Shown: one piece after another, positions 62,469 to 64,000 of the stretch
How the letters are laid out: the number at the start of each line of letters is the position of its first letter
Numbering within the stretch: the first letter of the stretch is position 1
Source of the DNA: JABDFW01 sp035550215
GTDB lineage: Bacteria > Bacteroidota > Bacteroidia > Chitinophagales > Chitinophagaceae
Assembly: GCA_035550215.1 (NCBI GenBank)
Contig: DASZPM010000007.1
Location: 1 to 64,000, forward strand
Length of the DNA: 64,000 nucleotides
Direction: 5' to 3'
The notes under the pieces: generated by a model
What the model was told of the DNA's origin: nothing
Seen by the model: the letters and a program-made list of their open reading frames with translations, nothing else
The model's database searches: none
Translations under genes and position numbers: made by a program

Positions 62469-62640
62469 AAAAAAAAGACCCCCTGTAGAAACAGGCGGCC
62501 TCTAACGATTGCTTGCCATATGAAAATTCTTAAATATCTTTTTTTGCGTTTGATGTTCGCTTAACGGGCGTTCATCTTTGGCCTCTAACACTTGTCCTGC
62601 TTGCTCAACGATTGCTTGCTGTATGAAATCTTACAATCAC
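62469..62640 (-). ncRNA. Putative structured small RNA 1
   Basis: Minus strand, about 170 nt. Promoter at 62645-62676 (TTTG, 20 bases, TATATTTG). The RNA ends in a terminator, GGCCG-CCTGT-ttct-ACAGG-GGGTC then eight T (+ 62469-62476). It holds the string GCAAGCAATCGTT twice, and AGAGGCC twice, and a mid hairpin at 62552-62576 (GATG-aa-CGC / GCG-aa-CATC). No open frame is convincing, but the short frame ATGGCAAGCAATCGTTAG (MASNR) recurs. RNA 2 (62899-63062) has the same layout. No Rfam class could be recognised. Confidence 0.55.
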
Positions 62641-62644
62641 AGTG

Positions 62645-62676
62645 CAAATATAATACGCCTTCAACCCGCTTTCAAA
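62645..62676 (-). promoter_or_regulatory. Promoter of putative small RNA 1
   Basis: Minus strand -33 TTTG at + 62673-62676 (CAAA on +), spacer 20, -7 TATATTTG at + 62645-62652. Full match to the Bacteroidota consensus. Expected start near 62639. Confidence 0.75.
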
Positions 62677-62764
62677 CCAACTTATTGCTGTTTTTATTAT
62701 GCCAAACGGGCAAAAAAATATTAAAAGCCTTACTGGTATTGGGTTTCAGTAAAATAGCGCTATT

Positions 62765-62821
62765 ATGCCCAAGGCTTATTTGTGTACTTTTTACACTTAC
62801 TGTGATGCGAAAACCGGGTAA
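62765..62821 (+). pseudogene. Broken 5' end of a duplicated gene
   Basis: Starts ATGCCCAAG, as the gene at 63187 starts ATGCCCAAC, with the same upstream sequence, but reads MPKAYLCTFYTYCDAKTG then stops. Remnant of the duplicated gene start. Nothing downstream resembles the rest of that gene. Confidence 0.5.
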
Positions 62822-62898
62822 ACTTAAAATTTTTGGAAATAAGCTAATAAACTATTGTACAACCAGTTACAAAATTTTTGTACCTTTATGGCCTTAAA

Positions 62899-63062
62899 AT
62901 AAAAAAGGTCCCCTGTAGAAACAGATGACCTCTAACGATTGCTTGCCATATGAAAACTCTTGAAAAATCTTTTTAGATGAAGTTGGTATAACAGCTTTCT
63001 TCATTTTGGCCTCTTAGCTTGCTTGTCAACGGTTGCTTGTTATATGATTAACTTCGCTTTGT
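62899..63062 (-). ncRNA. Putative structured small RNA 2
   Basis: Minus strand, about 160 nt, paralogous to RNA 1. Contains AACAAGCAACCGTTGA and GGCAAGCAATCGTTAGAGG, and a mid hairpin ATGAAG / CTTCAT (62977-62982 with 62999-63004) where RNA 1 has GATG/CATC: different bases, same position. It ends in terminator GGTC-at-CTGT-ttct-ACAG-gg-GACC then six T. The promoter is weaker: TACTTTTA at + 63067-63074 in the -7 place, no clear -33. Confidence 0.5.
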
Positions 63063-63186
63063 AATGTAAAAGTACAACGCATTACAATGCGCGTAAAATC
63101 AACATTTGGTTTATTTTATCATCTCTAAAGGGTAAAAAAATGCTAAAACCCTTTATAGTATTGAGTTTGACGTGAATTTTCGTATT

Positions 63187-64000
63187 ATGCCCAACAAGAA
63201 TACCGATGCCTTATTTCAACTGATCTGCTCGCTTGAAAAGTCAGAAAAAAGGCATTTTAAATTATATATTAAACGGAGTTCGGCTAAAGAAGACCTGAAA
63301 ATAATCCAGTTGTTCGATGCTATGGACAACCTGGAAGAGTATGATGAAAAACTCCTGCTTAAAAAACTCCCGTTTGTAACCAAACCCCAATTGGCTAACC
63401 TGAAAACGCACCTGTATAAACAGTTGCTGGCCAGCCTTCGCTTGCTAAAACGATCGGAAAACATTGATTTACAACTTACTGAGCACCTGGATGATGCCCG
63501 GCTGTTATATAACAAGGGCCTGAAGCTGCAAAGCCTTAAAATACTGGAAAGAGCGAAAGAAATTGCAAAAAACAACCATAAGTTCAATTTTTTGGCCCAG
63601 GTAATATCCCTGGAAAAAAAGATTGAAACACTGCATATTACGCGCAGTTCAACAGAAAGAACCCTTGCTTTAACCGAAGAGGCTTTGCAAATAAGCACCC
63701 ATATTGACAGGGTTACACGACTTAGCAACCTGGCGCTGCTTTTATACCGCTGGTACATAAAAAATGGGCATGCCCGCAACGAGGAGGATAGCAAAGACCT
63801 TGACAAATTTTTTAAAGAACAACTGCCTGCCGACGTAGCTGGGATAACAGAGTTTTACGAGCTGCTGTACCTGTACCAGAGTTATTGCTGGTATGCCTTT
63901 ATACGGCAGGATTTTTTGCAGTATTACCGGTACAGCCAAAAGTGGATAGATTTATTTGATGCCGACCCTTTTATGATTGGTGTTGAAACGGGCCATTATG
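63187..64000 (+). CDS. Hypothetical helical-repeat protein, N-terminal part (cut by right edge)
   Basis: An open frame from ATG 63187 to the window end with no stop: 271 residues, beginning MPNKNTDALFQLICSLEKSE. It is all helical: 'LFDAMDNLEEYDEKLLLKKL', 'LYKQLLASLRLLKR', 'LQSLKILERAKEIAKNN', and 'TLALTEEALQIST' suggest TPR-like repeats. I do not recognise the family; such proteins with N-terminal 'RHFKLYIKR' blocks are common in Chitinophagaceae. It is not listed among ORFs with a stop. Its upstream region is duplicated (see 62465). Confidence 0.75.
   Translation, partial: MPNKNTDALFQLICSLEKSEKRHFKLYIKRSSAKEDLKIIQLFDAMDNLEEYDEKLLLKKLPFVTKPQLANLKTHLYKQLLASLRLLKRSENIDLQLTEHLDDARLLYNKGLKLQSLKILERAKEIAKNNHKFNFLAQVISLEKKIETLHITRSSTERTLALTEEALQISTHIDRVTRLSNLALLLYRWYIKNGHARNEEDSKDLDKFFKEQLPADVAGITEFYELLYLYQSYCWYAFIRQDFLQYYRYSQKWIDLFDADPFMIGVETGHY

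Larger units (their letters stand above)
62465..63195. repeat. Imperfect tandem duplication, unit about 425 bases
   Basis: Four landmarks recur in the same order: the terminator hairpin (62477, 62907; offset 430), the small-RNA -7 box (62645, 63067; offset 422), 'GGG(C/T)AAAAAAATxxTAAAA' (62708, 63130) and 'TATTATGCCCAA' (62762, 63184). Unit 2 leads into the gene at 63187, unit 1 leads into a frame that stops after 18 codons (MPKAYLCTFYTYCDAKTG). Confidence 0.8.

Noticed and set aside
62592..62897. 101-codon + strand frame between the small RNA units
   Set aside because: It lies across the duplicated region, antisense to the putative RNA and its promoter, and is not conserved in the second copy.
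62465..63195. CRISPR array
   Set aside because: The repeats are long, imperfect, only two, and not separated by spacers of constant size; no cas genes in the window.
63216..63806. 196-codon minus-strand frame
   Set aside because: It is antisense to the long open gene starting at 63187, which has better composition and an aligned start; the minus frame is Ser/Arg-rich as expected of a shadow.

Overview
The window reads as a chromosomal segment of a Bacteroidota bacterium, most likely from the Chitinophagaceae or a close relative. The basis is a SusC/SusD pair, a type IX secretion C-terminal domain, a PUR-alpha-like DUF3276 protein, several Bacteroidota-type promoters (TTTG, about 18-20 bases, TAnnTTTG), lipoproteins with short lipoboxes, and many TlpA/DUF2911/SRPBCC/DinB proteins typical of that group. 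The family-level placement is inference.

Layout. 1-7900 is accessory DNA: the C-terminal part of an IS982-family transposase, a serine hydrolase, a FabG-like reductase, then a REP-associated tyrosine transposase (RAYT, 4868-5440) surrounded by five related palindromic elements, a TlpA-like thioredoxin and an IS256-type remnant. 7905-11577 holds a DoxX-like membrane protein, a spinster-type MFS transporter and a DUF2911 lipoprotein.

12283-35757 is one large amino-sugar utilisation locus. A leftward operon (murQ, a murT-like transporter, a murK-like kinase, a sialidase-like protein, a YhcH protein, a DapA/NanA-like aldolase) diverges from a DeoR-type regulator. The regulator is followed on the + strand by SusC, SusD, a GH20 hexosaminidase, two paralogous beta-propeller plus alpha/alpha-barrel proteins of unknown function, a HGSNAT-like acyltransferase and a haem-c sugar-dehydrogenase-like lipoprotein. 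A second, convergent HGSNAT-like acyltransferase closes it. The first three operon products look cytoplasmic or inner-membrane and match the MurNAc salvage route known from Tannerella; the last three all carry export signals, suggesting an unusual periplasmic branch.

35880-40970 is a decaying region: a 5'-truncated ABC permease, an intact AraC regulator and a multidomain esterase, a 99-base second copy of the permease 3' end, and a membrane sensor truncated just before its AraC DNA-binding domain. It ends next to tRNA-Ser(UGA).

41306-64000 is mostly core and housekeeping: ABC exporter, DUF3276 protein, a T9SS-secreted metzincin-like protein, three SRPBCC proteins behind a clear promoter/operator, a P-type cation ATPase, a UspA protein, fructose-bisphosphate aldolase, accD, smpB, a YitT protein, an Smr protein, rnpB and a DinB protein. 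At the right edge lies a tandem pair of putative structured small RNAs on the minus strand, created by a roughly 425-base duplication, and the start of a + strand gene that runs off the window.

Most notable: the RAYT/palindrome family, the hybrid MurNAc/GlcNAc locus with its novel propeller-barrel pair and exported aldolase/YhcH, and the tandem small-RNA pair.
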